Virus record (IMG/VR): IMGVR_UViG_3300005613_000183
Span: 1-38,648 of that record
Length of the DNA: 38,648 nt
Reading direction: 5' to 3' (one strand)
From: a virus
Under the pieces are notes generated by a model. That model was given only the letters and a program-made list of their open reading frames with translations. It did no database searches and was not told the DNA's origin. A program made the position numbers and the translations under genes. Below, piece after piece: positions 1 through 8,871 of this stretch (positions are counted from its first letter, which is position 1; each line of letters starts with the position of its first letter).

Positions 1-116
1 CTGTAGTTATCCCTGTAACAGTAGTATTTATTGTTGTAGTTTGGGCAGAAGAATCTAATGTTAGTATATTCCTTTGTGTGCCACCGTCATTTATAGAAAA
101 TATTATATCCTTATCT
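1..116. repeat. Left copy of terminal direct repeat (genome overlap)
   Basis: Identical to 38533-38648 except for one base: C at 110 against T at 38642. It marks either circular closure of the assembled molecule or true terminal redundancy. The repeat lies inside an open reading frame that stays in phase across the joint. The mismatch falls in a third codon position (AAG/AAA, both Lys). Confidence 0.9.
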
Positions 117-709
117 TGATTAAGATTTCGTAAAATAAGGTCGTCAGAACTATCATATATTTCGTGGTCTATAGTAGCGTCTATGTTAAATTCATTGGCT
201 AAAATATCGCCTGTGGTGGTTAAAGGATAGCTTTGGAAATCAAAGGAAGGCTCATATCTGGTTATCTCAAGTATCTTTGTAACTGTAGTATGAACGCCTG
301 TATTAAGTGTTAAGTTGTTAGTGTCAGGGTCATATAACCATCTAAATCCCCAGTTGTAGTTTGTGCCGAAGTCATAAGAGGTAGCGTCTGAGGTTGCTTC
401 TAAGAAGTCAAGGGTAACACTTTCCCCACCTTGCCCACCATCAGCAGAGGCTATTGTAATATTAGTATCGGCTGTTTGGTAAAGCTCTAAATCGCCGGTA
501 AGTGGTTTGTTGGTAGTGTCTAGGCGAAGGTAGACTTGGTCCCCAGTTGCAACTGCTATAGCCTCAACTGAGGTTTGTTTAACAGTAGCGTCAGGTTGCC
601 CACTAAATGGATTAAGGGCTATATACTCATAGTCAGAAGGCCCAAAGGCATAAGCACCTATGGGTATTAAAATGGCTATAGCTATTAAAACCCTACGTAA
701 ATAGCTCAT
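1..709 (-). CDS. Large tail-fibre-like protein, N-terminal part (continues across the genome joint to 36512)
   Basis: Reading down from an ATG at 709, the frame stays open to base 1 and continues in phase at 38532, ending at 36512. The whole product is about 909 residues. An in-frame ATG at 721 is an alternative start, and neither has a clear Shine-Dalgarno site. The N-terminus reads as a Sec signal peptide: two Arg, a hydrophobic stretch (about residues 7-18), then a likely cleavage after A-Y-A. The rest of this part is beta-rich, low in charge and rich in Thr/Asp/Asn, like repetitive phage fibre shafts. The start overlaps the end of the 92-residue gene by 17 bases. A signal peptide is unexpected on a virion fibre, so the protein could be a surface-displayed adhesin-like product. 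Confidence 0.7.
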   Translation of the reverse strand, partial: MSYLRRVLIAIAILIPIGAYAFGPSDYEYIALNPFSGQPDATVKQTSVEAIAVATGDQVYLRLDTTNKPLTGDLELYQTADTNITIASADGGQGGESVTLDFLEATSDATSYDFGTNYNWGFRWLYDPDTNNLTLNTGVHTTVTKILEITRYEPSFDFQSYPLTTTGDILANEFNIDATIDHEIYDSSDDLILRNLNQDKDIIFSINDGGTQRNILTLDSSAQTTTINTTVTGITT

Positions 710-971
710 TAAATTCAACATAAGTTTGAGTTGTGCGATTCCCCCACTCCGTTGCGAAATCATCAGTCTTAAGAAACCTAATGTACTTTGTTGTGATATC
801 AGAAGAATCCGCAAGGTTTCTTTCCATTATTATAAAACTACCATCAGCAGCAATCCAGGCATTGTAGGTTTTTGTGCCTGTTGTACCTTGACGTGCTGCC
901 TGATAATTTACTGTGTTTCCACCTGCATCGTGAAGTTGGAACTCATTGTCTGTGAATGTTAATCCACTCAT
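693..971 (-). CDS. Small protein of unknown function in the fibre operon
   Basis: A 92-residue protein that I do not recognise. It has no signal peptide or membrane segment. The composition is mixed and probably beta-rich, with several aromatic residues in the second half (W36, Y62, W76). Its ATG overlaps the TGA of the upstream coiled-coil gene (ATGA), which indicates translational coupling. It is followed by the large fibre-like gene, so it is probably a small fibre or adaptor component or a fibre chaperone. This is inferred from position only. Confidence 0.6.
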   Translation of the reverse strand: MSGLTFTDNEFQLHDAGGNTVNYQAARQGTTGTKTYNAWIAADGSFIIMERNLADSSDITTKYIRFLKTDDFATEWGNRTTQTYVEFNELFT

Positions 972-1423
972 TTCTTAGCTAATCCTTGTAATTCTTTTAC
1001 AATATCTTCTCTAAGTTTTTTCTCTTTAGCTTTTAGTTTCTTAATATCATCAGCTAGTTTTGCTTCTTTTTTATTTGCTGCTTCAATAGAAGATTCCAAG
1101 CTTTTCTGTAATGATGTATTCTCTTGCTTAGTCTGTTCCTGATATGTTTCAAAAGCTGTCCTTTCTATATTTAGCTGTTCACTATCAGTTTTTAACTTTT
1201 TAATAGCTTCTTTTGTTGCATCACTAAGAGCTTTTACATCTTCTATTTTCCTAACTGCAGTTTCCCTAGCATTCATGTCTGCACTTCTTGCATCAGATTT
1301 TGCTTCCTTTTCTTTTAGTTTGGCAGTCTTAGCAACCAACTTTGTTTTGAGTTCTGCATTCTCATCATTGCCTTTTACTAAGGCATCATACAACCCCTGA
1401 ATCTGAACAATTACTTCTTTCAT
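968..1423 (-). CDS. Coiled-coil protein of the fibre operon
   Basis: A 151-residue, highly charged protein. From about residue 20 to the C-terminus it is Lys/Glu/Ala-rich with a regular hydrophobic spacing, so it should form a long coiled coil. It has no signal peptide. It follows a strong AGGAGG-type ribosome site, starts 11 bases after the secreted 149-residue gene and is coupled by ATGA overlap to the 92-residue gene. A role as a fibre shaft, linker or assembly chaperone is possible. The family is not recognised. Confidence 0.6.
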   Translation of the reverse strand: MKEVIVQIQGLYDALVKGNDENAELKTKLVAKTAKLKEKEAKSDARSADMNARETAVRKIEDVKALSDATKEAIKKLKTDSEQLNIERTAFETYQEQTKQENTSLQKSLESSIEAANKKEAKLADDIKKLKAKEKKLREDIVKELQGLAKK

Positions 1424-1434
1424 TGTTTCTCCTC

Positions 1435-1884
1435 CTATCTGTTACCTGCTATGTAAGCATTTATTACTGTTGAATTAGTTGCATCACCACCTGTTGCTAG
1501 TGCAATTACCCTGATATATGGATAATGGGCTTGGTCTTCTAACCATCCCACATAATTAGCATCAGCAGATAATGTCTCACTAGTCTGGAATGTAGAACCG
1601 CCAGCGAAATCATACCAACTACTATCTATCCAGTTAGAACCATCATGTGAAACCTGCATACTAACTGCTGTTGATACCGCAGAATCTGGGTCTGTTTCAT
1701 CATACAAGATGTATACAGATGGTTGAGAAAAATAGCCGATATATACAGCAGATGAAGTTACTGTAGTTGGGCTATCGTCTAGCGTCGTATCATCGATAAT
1801 CTGTATTGTATCTGATGATGCGAACACAGCCAATGGTAGCCAAAGTATTATTGACACCAACGCAAAAATCTTTTTAAAATTCAT
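1435..1884 (-). CDS. Secreted beta-rich protein with Sec signal peptide
   Basis: A 149-residue protein. Residues 1-22 form a textbook signal peptide: two Lys, a hydrophobic core, and a probable cleavage after V-F-A. The mature part is acidic, Ser/Thr/Asp-rich and likely a beta sandwich. It has aromatic motifs such as S-H-D-G-S-N-W that resemble carbohydrate- or host-facing domains. A good GGAGG site precedes the start. It lies between the T7-type fibre and the coiled-coil protein. I do not recognise the family. Export of a product encoded within the tail-fibre block is the notable point. Confidence 0.65.
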   Translation of the reverse strand: MNFKKIFALVSIILWLPLAVFASSDTIQIIDDTTLDDSPTTVTSSAVYIGYFSQPSVYILYDETDPDSAVSTAVSMQVSHDGSNWIDSSWYDFAGGSTFQTSETLSADANYVGWLEDQAHYPYIRVIALATGGDATNSTVINAYIAGNR

Positions 1885-1894
1885 AATCCCCTCC

Positions 1895-3394
1895 TTATGC
1901 TTTTTCTAATACCTCTATTCTATTAATTAAATCCTTACACACTGCTAATAGAAAATGAACCCCATGCTGTGCGGATAAACCATTTATTTCTTTTGTTATT
2001 GCATCTCTTGAAACTAATTCATCTGGTGTAGTTGGGTCGTCTAATATATGTCCTATATGGTAAGGTGCATCTGCTGTCCTAACCTTATTGCTATATTCCT
2101 TCTCTTCCTCTTTAATTTCTTTGCCCTTATTATCAAGAGAAGGTCTATTACCATAAACTTCACATTTCTTTTGATATCTAAATAACTTACAATTTTTTAG
2201 CTTATCAGCAAAACCAGCTACATCTAAATCTGTGATGTTTGTTTTTTCGGCATAAGTTGATGCTCTATCTGTCCATACCCCAGCATTAGATAAATTTTCG
2301 TTCCCTTCCCCTAAAACTTGGGAACCAGAACCAGATTGTCCTATCTTTAGTGTAACTATTGATGAATCACCATTATACAAAGCAAATTCTACCAACTCAT
2401 CTGTTGTTTGGGCTACAGCGGAAGAAACTAATAACCCCCTATCATTCCCGGTTAACACCCCTATTTGATTTACAAAAATGCCTGATGATGTTCCAGAATT
2501 AGCTACAGTAATAGCATGTCCACCAGCCACACCACTTTTAATAACTTCTAAAGTTGTAGTCGTTGTCGTATTAGTAAGTGATAATGTTGTAAAAGAACCT
2601 GCTGCTGGTGTGTTAGCCCCGATAATACCATCTATATTAGTGCCTATCAATGTTGTAAAAGAACCTGCTGCTGGTGTGTTAGCCCCGATAATACCATCTA
2701 TATTAGTGCCTATCAATGTTGTGAAAGTACCTGCTGCTGGTGTAGTCCCACCAATCGCACCGGGTGCTGTTAAGTCAATAGTAGCCGCACTTGCTGCCGC
2801 TGCCGCTGCGCTTGCTGAAGCACTAGACGCTGAAGATGAAGCTGAGGAAGCACTTGAGGAAGCGGAAGCCGCACTTGCCGCTGCCGCTGCCACTGCTGAA
2901 GAATCTAATAATGTAACATTCTCTAAACCATCAGCGTCAGAATTCCAAGCTATACCTTTACTAGCTGAGGCTGAAGGAAATGTTAATTTGGCAGTATTAT
3001 CAATGCTTTGTATTATAGACCTATCTAACTGCTCTTGCATTTGCTGGACCATCGCTGTTAATTTGTCGTAGGCTTCTTCAAAGCTGTTGGAAGGTGAATT
3101 GTCATTTTCTACTAAGTTAAAAGACTGTGTTAGTGTTAAAGTTCTTTTTATTATAAGCTTAACAGTACTAGCAGGTGCAGTTACCATAGTTACAGTGCCA
3201 CCCGTTGCATCCCCTGCCCCAGAAACAGTATAGTCTGTGGTTATGGTTTTGACAGTTTCGGTGTAAGGTGAAGCTATCAGTTTTTCCGTTACTACTAAAT
3301 CGCCATCAGCGAATATCTTGAAATTATAAGGGAAAGCTACTGTAGCAGCATCACCAATATAAACTATTTTTGCGGCTGTGGTTGCTATTGTCAT
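1895..3394 (-). CDS. T7-type tail fibre with S74-like C-terminal region
   Basis: A 499-residue fibre. Residues 1-110 match the N-terminal virion-binding domain of T7 gp17-type fibres: an early Y-x-G-D...F-P-Y segment and a central I-K-R-T-L segment. An Ala/Ser low-complexity stretch (about 170-205) and two and a half 22-residue repeats follow. From about residue 374 the pattern (T-D-x5-E-K-T-N-I, then L-F-R-Y-Q-K) and a C-terminal amphipathic helix resemble the S74 intramolecular chaperone domain. The usual self-cleavage Ser is Thr375 here, so autocleavage is doubtful. It directly follows the internal virion protein genes, as in T7-like tail modules. It is probably the adsorption fibre attached to the tail. 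Confidence 0.8.
   Translation of the reverse strand: MTIATTAAKIVYIGDAATVAFPYNFKIFADGDLVVTEKLIASPYTETVKTITTDYTVSGAGDATGGTVTMVTAPASTVKLIIKRTLTLTQSFNLVENDNSPSNSFEEAYDKLTAMVQQMQEQLDRSIIQSIDNTAKLTFPSASASKGIAWNSDADGLENVTLLDSSAVAAAAASAASASSSASSASSSASSASASAAAAAASAATIDLTAPGAIGGTTPAAGTFTTLIGTNIDGIIGANTPAAGSFTTLIGTNIDGIIGANTPAAGSFTTLSLTNTTTTTTLEVIKSGVAGGHAITVANSGTSSGIFVNQIGVLTGNDRGLLVSSAVAQTTDELVEFALYNGDSSIVTLKIGQSGSGSQVLGEGNENLSNAGVWTDRASTYAEKTNITDLDVAGFADKLKNCKLFRYQKKCEVYGNRPSLDNKGKEIKEEEKEYSNKVRTADAPYHIGHILDDPTTPDELVSRDAITKEINGLSAQHGVHFLLAVCKDLINRIEVLEKA
2585..2764. repeat. Tandem 66-bp repeat within the T7-type fibre gene
   Basis: Two apparently identical 66-base copies (2585-2650 and 2651-2716) and a diverged third partial copy from 2717 encode a 22-residue unit with the core G-T-N-I-D-G-I-I-G. 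The copies are so alike that recent duplication or slippage is likely. They lengthen the fibre shaft. Confidence 0.85.
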
Positions 3395-3409
3395 TTAATC
3401 CTCCTATTT

Positions 3410-6400
3410 TTAATTTCCTAATTTTATCACTTGTGGTTTACCACCCTTTTTTGCTTCTATAGTTGCCTTGCCAGCCTCAGTAGACCATATGCCATTTAGC
3501 AGTGCCTGTGGCAAATCGCTTTCATCCAAAAGAAATATAAACTCACCTTGCCTATTTATAACCCCACCCCTAGCATATGCTATCATGGCTTCTACAACTC
3601 TTGATATCTGGACACCACCCGGAACACCAAACACCCCAGGCCCCCATTTAGTTAGTTCTTTTCTCATCCTTTCCCAACTACCAGTTTCTATAATATCATT
3701 AATACCTTGCGCTAGCTTTGTAAATACTTGGACAGGGGCAGGTAGCCCAGCACTGCCTTGGTATTCTCCTAAAAGTTTATCTATAATTGGCGTAAGCCAT
3801 ATTTCAGCAAATGGGACAGGTGGCCTCCTCCAAGACCATATCTCTCTATTAGCTAATCTTTTTGCTGAAGTAGCGAATACTGATGCGACAGCAGCAAATC
3901 TTATTATTTGCCATAAAGCCTTTGCCTTGCTATCAGGTGGAAGCCCTGTTTTCCCAGCAATTTCTCTAGCTGTATTAATAAACTCAAATGCAAATGTTTG
4001 GAAAGGTGCTATTGTTTTTGTAAGCAAAGATTTTAAGATTCTAGGTTTATCTTCATCATTATACATAGACTGTGTTTTGCCACCGCCATCAGATGCAAAA
4101 TTCTTCAAGGCTTCTCCTGTTAGCCCTGCCTGTTGACCTGATATTTTGGCAGCCTGTATTGAGGCACCTGTCAAAATTTTTTCTATCTGTTCTGTAACCA
4201 ATGCACCTACATCCTCTGCTATATCTAAAGGAGACCTATATATTCTAACATTTTGGCCTATTAAAGCCTGAGCATCTTGCTTTGTAACCCTACCTTGCTT
4301 ATCTGATTTAACTATGAATGAATAATAATCTTCAGAGGTTTGCTTCCTAACTTTTGGGTCTAACCATTTTATAAAACCTTTAGTTGTATTTATGGCTCCA
4401 TACTTTAAAACTGTAAGAGAAACTGAAGACGTCTGGGTAAATATATTCCAAGAGAAGTTAAAAGGAAATACTGCAAGGTTTCTTAACCTGTTTAAAAATC
4501 TAATCCCCTTCTCCAACTTAGCTGGTAGCTTAAAATTCTTATCAAAAGAAATTTTAGTACCTGCGAAAGCCTCTGCATTCCAATCTGCAAGAGCATTTGC
4601 TGTATCATTAAAGCCCATAGTTTCTAACTGCTGTATAAAGGCCTTGTTATTTTGTATTATAGAAGTGTTAAATATATCTTTAGAAGCTGTTACTATATAA
4701 TTTTGTGCAAGTTCGATGGCAGATAAAACTCTATCATTATATCTTATACCAGTAGTCCTTGCTAATTCTCTAGGGTTAAATGGTTTATTCGGCCTAACAT
4801 AGTCTGGCAAATCAGGGGCTGATTGAACTTCTTGAGGAACAGTATCTTTTAAAAAAAGTCTTTCCCAAACAGTAGTATCTCTTAAAACTTCAGGGCTGTA
4901 ATTGCTTCTAAAAGGGATAGGCTTTTGGTTTCTCATCAAACGTACTTCATTTTGCTCATCCAAAATTGTGTTATAAAACTTTCTTAATTCCATAGCCTTT
5001 TTAACTATAGATATGTCCTTTGTTATGTTTGAAATGGCAGACCTTTTAGCCAAAACTGTAGCTGTAGATTTCAAATCTTCATTGCTGATAGCCCTTAGCA
5101 CATCATTAATAGCTATATCAGTTTTAGACCCAGGTTTAACTTTGCCTATTATAGACCTCAATAATATACTTTTTTCTTTTATATAACCTATCTTTTGAAT
5201 AGAAATATCTCTAGTTCTAAATAAAACAAATTTCTCCAAAGGCCCTGCTTGCCCAGGTATTTTAGCTCGTTGTGCAGCGGTTAAAGAACCATCCATTTGT
5301 TGTATTAACCTTGTTATATCTGTTCCGCCACCAAAGAATTGTTTTACATCCTTAAAGCTTTTCCACTCAGAAAATTCTATAGGAACAAAAGTACCAGCTT
5401 TTCTAAGAGCCACTGATACTTTACCACTCTTAGTCGCTCTTATAGCTATGCCTTCCTTTTTAGCTGTGGCCCTTAGTTGTTTCTTTAGAGAAGCAATTTC
5501 TTTGTTAGCCTCTTTCGCTGTTATCTTCCCGGACAGCCTTTTACCATTTACAACCCTCATCTGTTTCTGTATTTTTCTAATATTAGATTCTGCAGGAAGT
5601 TGTATACCCTGCAAGAATTCAGAGTGTTTTCTAAAAGCTGGGCTGTCTTGTAATACCTCTGGTTCAGATATCTTAGCCCCAGTAGATACACCTAGCACAG
5701 CTTTGGGTTCTACAACTTTAACCTTTTTTATATCAGTCATTATTTTACTAGGATTAGTCTCAACATCCCAATGGTTGCCCTCATCCCAAAATACAGAACC
5801 TGTTTTTGGATTTTTAAAACCAATAGCCCCATCGCTAGGCCTAGCTGCAACCTGTTCCCAAGCTTGAATAATAGCATCCAACTTAGCTTCTTTTCTTAAG
5901 TCTACCTTAGTTCCTGCCCCATGTGTTATCTCGCCTGCGTCTAAATGTCCAGCCTCAGTGCCACCTGTTATCGTTATCTCTATCTTATTAGTGTTAGCAA
6001 GCTCTATAATTTCACCAAGAGTAACAGGGTTAATCCCCTCTAATCCAGTTTGTTTACCACCTTGGCCTATAGTTTTTAAAGGAATACTTTTACCAACTGT
6101 AGATGATACTGAGACCAACCCACCCTTAGTGGGTTTACCTGTAGCGTCAATGCCAAGAATACTTTTAGCTTGTGCCTCCGTAAGGGACTTAGCTCCTTCT
6201 TTGGCTATCTTTGCTGGAATTTTAAAAGCAGTATCCAATGTAGCTTTAAGCGCTATATCTTCAGCTGGCAATGTATTCATATATTTAGTTGTGTGATATA
6301 ACAATTCTAGTTCTTGTTCGCTTTTTGCAACAGAAGGAATTAACGCTGTTAGTTTTGGGTTTTCTGTAACTGTTTTCTTAAACAGTTCTAGAGAACCTGA

Positions 6401-7417
6401 CTTAGCTGCCACTTCCACAATTGACTCCGCACCTTCGATATTCATAGCCTGGGCTGCCTCTGAAGATGTAATAGATTCCTTACCACCTAAAGACTTCATA
6501 AATTCAATAGCTGTTTTTGGCTTTGCCTTTTTGCTTCTGAATATATCTAAAACTTTATTGCCTAAAGAAGCTCTATCTGCTCTTATAGTCTGGTATGCTT
6601 TCTGAACTTCATTAAACAACTCAGCAGAACCCCCCCAATCTGGATGCGCTTTCAAAGCCATTGCCCTATATTGTTTTGTGATATCAGCAGTTTTAGCAAA
6701 TCTTGTTACATTTAAGGTTTTATAAGCTCTACCCACTGATGCATTTTCTTTTAATAAACTAGAAAAGAACTGTCCTGAGTTAGCTATTTTATGAGCTAAA
6801 AATAATTCTAGCGCTGCCTCACCTGTTCTAAACCCTAGTTCTGCGGAAGCCCTAGGATTTTTAGACGACCATTGTGCTGCCTTGTAATATACCCATAAAC
6901 CGGGTAAAGCTTTAAAAGCAGAAGGTGGGTCTGGTAGGCCTTCAGCTGTTTCAGGAATTTCATCAAGCCTATTCTGGACAATTTCTAAATCTATCAATTC
7001 ATGTTGTTTAGACAAATCATATTCTTTTATACCTTCTCCATTAATCAGTGGAACACCAATATTTATAGCTTCCTTAACACCAGCAATTACAAAACCAAAT
7101 GGTGTAAACCCCAATCCAGCCGCAGGTTCTAACTTCCTTGCTATAGAGTCCATAACAACTTCTGACTTTTGATGCACTGGCAATCTGCCCCATAAATCCT
7201 TATCTAATGCTTTTCTATTTTCTTCTGGTGTCAATGGTGTAAAGACATCATCGGGCCTAACAGTTCTGAACACAGGAATATTTTTACCAAACTGGTTTTT
7301 AGGCAAATCTAACTCTGGCTGTTTAGGCATAAGGCTAAGGTCAATGCCAGAATCTACATTGGAATCTGGTTGCGATTGCACTGGCTGAGTAGGTAATTTT
7401 AATAAATCAATAGGCAT
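3410..7417 (-). CDS. Giant internal virion protein with J-domain and M15-type peptidase motifs
   Basis: A 1335-residue protein in the position of T7 gp16. Residues about 231-278 form a J-domain: a Y-R-x-M-A-L-K-A helix, then H258-P259-D260, then W-G-G-S and an F-N-E-V-Q-K-A-Y helix. Residues about 465-555 carry the LAS/M15 metallopeptidase pattern: G-G-T-E...G-H491, H499-x6-D506, and E546-G-N-H549-W. This suggests a peptidoglycan-cleaving domain. The C-terminal third (Phe/Trp-rich, P-F-N-F-S-W-N and P-F-Q-T-F-A-F segments) resembles large polyvalent-protein-associated domains. T7 gp16 is ejected into the host envelope and carries a cell-wall enzyme. By analogy this protein is ejected, opens the wall and might recruit host DnaK. 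Its ATG shares a base with the preceding TAA. There is no transglycosylase Glu motif of the T7 type. Confidence 0.8.
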   Translation of the reverse strand: MPIDLLKLPTQPVQSQPDSNVDSGIDLSLMPKQPELDLPKNQFGKNIPVFRTVRPDDVFTPLTPEENRKALDKDLWGRLPVHQKSEVVMDSIARKLEPAAGLGFTPFGFVIAGVKEAINIGVPLINGEGIKEYDLSKQHELIDLEIVQNRLDEIPETAEGLPDPPSAFKALPGLWVYYKAAQWSSKNPRASAELGFRTGEAALELFLAHKIANSGQFFSSLLKENASVGRAYKTLNVTRFAKTADITKQYRAMALKAHPDWGGSAELFNEVQKAYQTIRADRASLGNKVLDIFRSKKAKPKTAIEFMKSLGGKESITSSEAAQAMNIEGAESIVEVAAKSGSLELFKKTVTENPKLTALIPSVAKSEQELELLYHTTKYMNTLPAEDIALKATLDTAFKIPAKIAKEGAKSLTEAQAKSILGIDATGKPTKGGLVSVSSTVGKSIPLKTIGQGGKQTGLEGINPVTLGEIIELANTNKIEITITGGTEAGHLDAGEITHGAGTKVDLRKEAKLDAIIQAWEQVAARPSDGAIGFKNPKTGSVFWDEGNHWDVETNPSKIMTDIKKVKVVEPKAVLGVSTGAKISEPEVLQDSPAFRKHSEFLQGIQLPAESNIRKIQKQMRVVNGKRLSGKITAKEANKEIASLKKQLRATAKKEGIAIRATKSGKVSVALRKAGTFVPIEFSEWKSFKDVKQFFGGGTDITRLIQQMDGSLTAAQRAKIPGQAGPLEKFVLFRTRDISIQKIGYIKEKSILLRSIIGKVKPGSKTDIAINDVLRAISNEDLKSTATVLAKRSAISNITKDISIVKKAMELRKFYNTILDEQNEVRLMRNQKPIPFRSNYSPEVLRDTTVWERLFLKDTVPQEVQSAPDLPDYVRPNKPFNPRELARTTGIRYNDRVLSAIELAQNYIVTASKDIFNTSIIQNNKAFIQQLETMGFNDTANALADWNAEAFAGTKISFDKNFKLPAKLEKGIRFLNRLRNLAVFPFNFSWNIFTQTSSVSLTVLKYGAINTTKGFIKWLDPKVRKQTSEDYYSFIVKSDKQGRVTKQDAQALIGQNVRIYRSPLDIAEDVGALVTEQIEKILTGASIQAAKISGQQAGLTGEALKNFASDGGGKTQSMYNDEDKPRILKSLLTKTIAPFQTFAFEFINTAREIAGKTGLPPDSKAKALWQIIRFAAVASVFATSAKRLANREIWSWRRPPVPFAEIWLTPIIDKLLGEYQGSAGLPAPVQVFTKLAQGINDIIETGSWERMRKELTKWGPGVFGVPGGVQISRVVEAMIAYARGGVINRQGEFIFLLDESDLPQALLNGIWSTEAGKATIEAKKGGKPQVIKLGN

Positions 7418-8862
7418 TATTTTGCATCATTTTGTTTTAGCTGTTCTATAGCAGCTTTAATATTAGACTCATCAGTTGGGTACCCATTTGTTTTCAATAT
7501 ATCAACCGCCTGTAACCTATAAGAAGATTCCGTTGGGTCTTCAGAATCCATTAAGGTTGGGTTGTCCCTTCTTAGCAATTCATTTTTTACTTCTCTTGCT
7601 TTATCCCTAATGCTTGCCTCAGAAGCGGTTTCATCTGCAATCTCAGATAAAAGTTGTATAGTAGACCTATAGGAATCATCTGAATTAATTTGTTCTCCGC
7701 CTGGCTTTCTTGTAAAGAAATTTCCTATAGAATTCATAAATTTTATAAACTTGTTTGGGTTATTCTTTTTCTTTGCAAGCTCATATATCTTTTTAATATT
7801 GATTGATAGCTCCGAACCATCTTTTGCATTTATAAGGCCTGATTGCATATCCCTTCCAAGCTGTCTTGAAAACTTTAAGAAAGACTGGTCTAGGCTAACG
7901 CCTTCATCCAAGTCTCTAATAAGCTCAAGGGCTGTCTTGCTATCACTTTCAAAAAATCCTACACTCTTTTTATCCCTTTTGAAGTTTATTAAATCTTTAC
8001 CTAGCTCTGGGTCCATCTTCCCATCTGTCATTAAACGTGCAATGTCTTCAACTGTTACGCCAAGTATATTTTCCTGAACCATTGCAGCTGTATCAGACCA
8101 AAGTTTTTCTTTAGCTACTTGTGCCTCTGCCTTGTTCTTCTCTGTTTTCTTATCTGCAACCTCAAGCCACTTAGCAGATTCATCAGCGGTTAAATCTCCA
8201 AAATCACCATTTATTATACCTACTTTGGCTGCTTCTGAATCTTCAGCTATAGCTACCCTTATGGTTGCCTGTTTCCAGTCTTTCTCTGTTTTGTTTTTAA
8301 GCTTTCTTCCTTCCTCTGCCTTTATAATCCTACTAGCTACTCTATTGTCTATCTTCATTTTCATTTGTTTCAACAATAGTTCTCTTTCTTTTTCAGAAGG
8401 GGCAGAAACGTAAGATTCTCTCATTAAGTCTAAGTTTTCTCCCATAGTTGCCACTGCTTCATCTATTCTTCTATTAGTTAATGTCCTTCTTATATTAAAA
8501 TCTGAGATTAAAGCTTGGTTAGAAAAATTTGCTTTATATTGGCTTCTAGCAGCTGGCAAGCTTATGCCTCTAGATGTTTCATTCCCTATAGCTTCAATCC
8601 TTTTTTGATACTCAGACGCATCTAAAATATTAGAAGTCTCAGCCTCTACCTCAAGTTCTTTAAGCTGACGTCTAGCAGCAGTGTCGGCCTTAGTAATTTC
8701 TGTATCTGTTATAATCTTTTGTACTTGGTCTGCTAACACAGATACTGCCTCACCTATCGCTTGTTGATTTTTGCCAGCATTCGTAGTTTGTAGTCTAGCG
8801 CCGGGGGATGTAGACGTAGGTCTTACCTGCGCCGATGATTGTAGCCTTGGTATTTTAGCCAT
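7417..8862 (-). CDS. Internal virion protein (T7 gp15-like position)
   Basis: A 481-residue, almost wholly helical and highly charged protein. It has a disordered Pro/Ser/Thr-rich N-terminus and many Lys/Glu/Ala heptads. There is no signal peptide or catalytic motif. It sits between the gp14-like and giant gp16-like genes and is joined to the latter by a TAATG overlap, the same order as the T7 ejection-protein block. It most likely forms part of the internal core or the DNA-ejection conduit. The assignment rests on synteny, length and composition. Confidence 0.65.
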   Translation of the reverse strand: MAKIPRLQSSAQVRPTSTSPGARLQTTNAGKNQQAIGEAVSVLADQVQKIITDTEITKADTAARRQLKELEVEAETSNILDASEYQKRIEAIGNETSRGISLPAARSQYKANFSNQALISDFNIRRTLTNRRIDEAVATMGENLDLMRESYVSAPSEKERELLLKQMKMKIDNRVASRIIKAEEGRKLKNKTEKDWKQATIRVAIAEDSEAAKVGIINGDFGDLTADESAKWLEVADKKTEKNKAEAQVAKEKLWSDTAAMVQENILGVTVEDIARLMTDGKMDPELGKDLINFKRDKKSVGFFESDSKTALELIRDLDEGVSLDQSFLKFSRQLGRDMQSGLINAKDGSELSINIKKIYELAKKKNNPNKFIKFMNSIGNFFTRKPGGEQINSDDSYRSTIQLLSEIADETASEASIRDKAREVKNELLRRDNPTLMDSEDPTESSYRLQAVDILKTNGYPTDESNIKAAIEQLKQNDAK

Positions 8863-8871
8863 TAGTATTTC

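Noticed and set aside
2478-3071. Plus-strand 197-codon frame rich in Ala, Val and Pro
   Set aside because: It is the reverse reading of the Ala/Ser tract and tandem repeats of the T7-type fibre, and has no ribosome site or protein-like character.
3468-4136. Plus-strand frames opposite the giant virion protein
   Set aside because: Several long antisense frames here are shadows of a biased coding strand; none has a ribosome site or recognisable domain.
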